From assembly GCA_017458025.1 (NCBI GenBank), contig JAFTGG010000279.1, positions 1 through 7,554 on the forward strand: a stretch of 7,554 bases of DNA. The letters run 5' to 3'. The notes below the pieces were generated by a model. That model was not told the origin of the DNA. It ran no database searches and was given only the letters and a program-made list of their open reading frames with translations. The translations under genes and the position numbers were made by a program. This stretch comes from Oscillospiraceae bacterium (GTDB lineage Bacteria; Bacillota; Clostridia; Oscillospirales; Oscillospiraceae). Positions 5,863-7,554 of this stretch are shown piece after piece; position 1 is the stretch's first letter; each line of letters starts with the position of its first letter.

Positions 5863-5884
5863 TCACAGGAACAGGGAGGAGTCT

Positions 5885-7006
5885 ATGATTTTTACCGTCC
5901 GCGATATCGAGCTGCTGCGTCTTCTTCGATGGTGCCGCTATGTCGTACCCAACGATCTGAGACGGGTATTCGATGTCAATACGATCAACAATCTGAAAAG
6001 CGCCAAGCTGATTCGTTCCAGCAAGGTTCAAAAGTCGCTGACCTTAACGGCAAAGGGAAATCAGCTGCTTGAGGAACTGACCCAAAACATACCGGAGAAC
6101 ATCCGCCATGCACATACCGCCGCTGATACGCTACGGCGAATCAGAGTATCCGCCATCATCACGACGGCATACCAGGCGGGACTTGACGTGTTTACCACAG
6201 GAGTCGAAGCGCTGGAGGAAAACCGTGCGATTTATCTCACCGCGCTCATGCGGGGCAAGGGCGCAAATCCGTGGAGCAATTCCCGCATCGCCACGCTGCT
6301 GCGGCTGGGGGACACGCTCTACGCCGCGCACTACGTCTGTCCCGGCATCGGGGAGATGCTGCTTACCGACGAGCTGAACGCTTTTAACAACAATACCTCG
6401 CAGATCAAGAACGTACATCGCGCCTTCTTCTTCGCGGGACGGAGCTACGCGGATGTACTCACGGAATTGGGTGTCCCGCCAGCAAACGAACCGCGGCGCT
6501 ATGTCAGCTATGCCGATGCTTTTCGGTCGCTTACGCTGCCGGTGCATCTGCTCTCCTGCGACGAGACCGGCGCGATGCAGCTGCGCCTCATGGCAATGCC
6601 GGACTACCGGCAGGCGCTGACACGCTCGGCGCTCCAAACAAAGTACGCCCAGGCGCCCTCGGAGATCCCGTCATGGGACGCACTGTTCGACGGCAAGCCC
6701 TTTGTCATGGCGGCGGACATGGACCTGCGCCGGATCGACGCCGCCATCAAAGCGGCAAGGGAGCGCGGCGTCGGGCAGATCGTCATGGTGGCGCTCAAGC
6801 CGCAGGTGGAAGCCGTCCTCAAAAGCCGATATCGCGAGACAGGGCTTGCGCGCGTGTTCTCACTCAAGGAAGAGATGCTCAGCGACCTTGGGATCAACAA
6901 GCTGTATACTCCGCCCTTGGAGGGATTCAAAACAGAGAAAGGAGAGGTGATCGATGCCCCGCTTATCCAAGCTGCTCGAAAAGCTGGAGGATCGTCTGGA
7001 AAGTAA
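5885..7006 (+). CDS. Winged-helix protein, replication-relaxation-like, upstream of the coupling protein
   Basis: This 373-residue soluble protein begins with a winged-helix-like domain (about 1-65: FTVRDIELLRLLRWCRYVVP, DLRRVFDV, NLKSAKLIR, LTLTAKGNQLLEEL), the pattern of MarR/Replic_Relax-type DNA-binding domains. The middle (about 88-240) has no recognised motif. Residues 260-345 look like an alpha/beta domain (FVMAADMDLRRIDAAIKAAR, QIVMVAL). Replication-relaxation-family proteins are linked to plasmid replication and DNA relaxation, and winged-helix proteins such as TcpK of pCW3 bind the transfer origin. Here the gene follows a repeat-rich island and overlaps virD4 by 53 bases, so a relaxosome accessory protein or autoregulator is a reasonable guess, not shown. 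The start is set by GGGAGGAG at 5874-5881, close before ATG 5885. Confidence 0.7.
   Translation: MIFTVRDIELLRLLRWCRYVVPNDLRRVFDVNTINNLKSAKLIRSSKVQKSLTLTAKGNQLLEELTQNIPENIRHAHTAADTLRRIRVSAIITTAYQAGLDVFTTGVEALEENRAIYLTALMRGKGANPWSNSRIATLLRLGDTLYAAHYVCPGIGEMLLTDELNAFNNNTSQIKNVHRAFFFAGRSYADVLTELGVPPANEPRRYVSYADAFRSLTLPVHLLSCDETGAMQLRLMAMPDYRQALTRSALQTKYAQAPSEIPSWDALFDGKPFVMAADMDLRRIDAAIKAARERGVGQIVMVALKPQVEAVLKSRYRETGLARVFSLKEEMLSDLGINKLYTPPLEGFKTEKGEVIDAPLIQAARKAGGSSGK
6938..6952 (+). promoter_or_regulatory. Unusually strong ribosome-binding site that sets the virD4 start
   Basis: AAAGGAGAGGTGATC matches the 16S rRNA anti-Shine-Dalgarno complement (AAGGAGGTGATC) except for an inserted AG. It lies inside the 3' end of the winged-helix gene and ends one base before ATG 6954, with GGAG nine bases upstream of it. 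It supports the 53-base overlap and suggests that virD4 is translated efficiently on its own. Confidence 0.7.
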
Positions 7007-7554
7007 GCTCGGCGCATGGTACGAGCGGCACAAGGGGAAAATGCCCGTTTACGTTCCCACTGGCATTATTCTCCTGTACTTCTACGGGATGTTTCTCAAC
7101 TCCATCCGCTTCGGCATCGACCAGACCTTCCACGACCCGGAGGGGAAGATCGAAAGCATCTGGGTGTTCGATCCGCTCAAGAACATCTTCGCCATCCTCA
7201 CGCCCACGGGACTGCTTGCAACGACGGTTATGGCGCTGCTGTTCTGCCTTGCCACGAAAAAGGGATACCTGTGGTTCTCCGGCTACAAATACAAGCGCGA
7301 CCCGCGGGGATTCGATATCCTGCCGGACGGTACGCATGGCACCTCCGGCTTTCTCACGGAGAAGGAGCTGCGGTCGTTTTTGGAGCTGGGCTCGCCGCGG
7401 GAAGTGAAGGGAATGCTGCTCGGGAAGTACAAGGCGCGCGAGGACGACCCGGACAAATACGCGCTGTACGTTGCCCACGAGATGCGCCCGGGCGACAACA
7501 ACAATCTCCTGTGCATCGGCGCGCCCGGAACGGGACAGACCCGCGGTTTTATCA
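6954..7554 (+). CDS. virD4: VirD4-like coupling protein, N-terminal part (3' partial), Walker A lysine replaced
   Basis: The frame from ATG 6954 is open to the window end: 200 residues seen. It has the coupling-protein layout: a helical cytoplasmic start (1-28), two membrane segments (about 32-52 and 76-99) with a short outside loop, then the start of the ATPase domain with GTHGTSGFLTEKEL (129-139) and a P-loop at 189-196. Coupling proteins are membrane-bound ATPases that link the relaxase-DNA complex to the secretion channel. The P-loop reads GAPGTGQT: residue 195 is Gln (CAG, 7536-7538) where Walker A demands Lys (AAG or AAA). Such a change should abolish ATP use in this family. It lies 17 bases from the window end, so a sequence error is possible. 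The rest of the gene, with Walker B, is outside the window. Confidence 0.9.
   Translation, partial: MPRLSKLLEKLEDRLESKLGAWYERHKGKMPVYVPTGIILLYFYGMFLNSIRFGIDQTFHDPEGKIESIWVFDPLKNIFAILTPTGLLATTVMALLFCLATKKGYLWFSGYKYKRDPRGFDILPDGTHGTSGFLTEKELRSFLELGSPREVKGMLLGKYKAREDDPDKYALYVAHEMRPGDNNNLLCIGAPGTGQTRGFI

Larger units (their letters stand above)
5613..5884 (+). promoter_or_regulatory. Non-coding island with repeats and inverted repeats (regulatory or oriT-like)
   Basis: This is the only sizeable gap in the operon. It is AT-richer in its middle than the flanking genes. It holds four YCATTGTY octamers (5624-5631, 5649-5656, 5781-5788 and, reversed, 5681-5688), an 11-bp inverted repeat with a 24-base loop (5646-5691), two AAAAATGACA direct repeats 40 bases apart (5756-5765 and 5796-5805), and a strong 53-base hairpin (5810-5862) ending 12 bases before the ribosome site of the next gene. 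I see no convincing sigma-70 promoter. An operator region for the downstream transcription unit and a transfer-origin-like site are both possible; no relaxase gene is in view to favour the latter. Confidence 0.5.

Noticed and set aside
5630..6031. 133-codon minus-strand open frame across the island and the winged-helix start
   Set aside because: It overlaps both hairpins and the ribosome site of the winged-helix gene and has no recognisable feature.

Overview
This window is part of the conjugation (type IV secretion) module of an integrative and conjugative element, or possibly a conjugative plasmid, from a fairly GC-rich Firmicute. A gut Clostridia host (Oscillospiraceae or a relative) is the best guess. 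The evidence is a one-strand operon of short-overlap genes with strong Shine-Dalgarno sites, and the gene set: a cell-wall peptidase, a PrgI-family protein, a TraC-like protein, a VirB4 ATPase and a VirD4 coupling protein. Host and element type are inferred. No integrase, relaxase or attachment site lies in the window.

Layout, all on the + strand. 1-426: C-terminal tail of an unidentified protein, basic and disordered. 416-1738: membrane-anchored NlpC/P60-like peptidase. 1751-2020: small, AT-richer Xre-type regulator. 2010-2318: PrgI-family membrane protein. 2315-3001: TraC-like protein. 2998-4968: VirB4 ATPase, broken by an in-frame TAG at 4567-4569. 4965-5612: DUF6100-like protein with a RusA-like acidic signature. 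5613-5884: non-coding island with repeats and hairpins. 5885-7006: winged-helix protein. 6954 to the window end: VirD4 coupling protein, cut by the window edge.

How the genes fit together: the peptidase would locally open peptidoglycan. PrgI-like and TraC-like proteins would help form the inner-membrane channel. VirB4 would power assembly, and VirD4 would bring the DNA-relaxase complex to the channel. The winged-helix protein, coupled to virD4 and preceded by repeat-rich DNA, is a candidate relaxosome accessory factor or regulator.

Points that stand out: (1) the virB4 stop replaces the tryptophan expected right after the Walker B Asp-Glu; (2) the virD4 Walker A lysine is read as glutamine; (3) the DUF6100-like protein carries a DxDN...DDxQ pattern like RusA Holliday-junction resolvases; (4) the island 5613-5884 holds four copies of YCATTGTY and two strong inverted repeats; (5) the first gene carries a nucleotide repeat that appears in all three reading frames. 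Points 1 and 2 together suggest a decaying element or sequence error.
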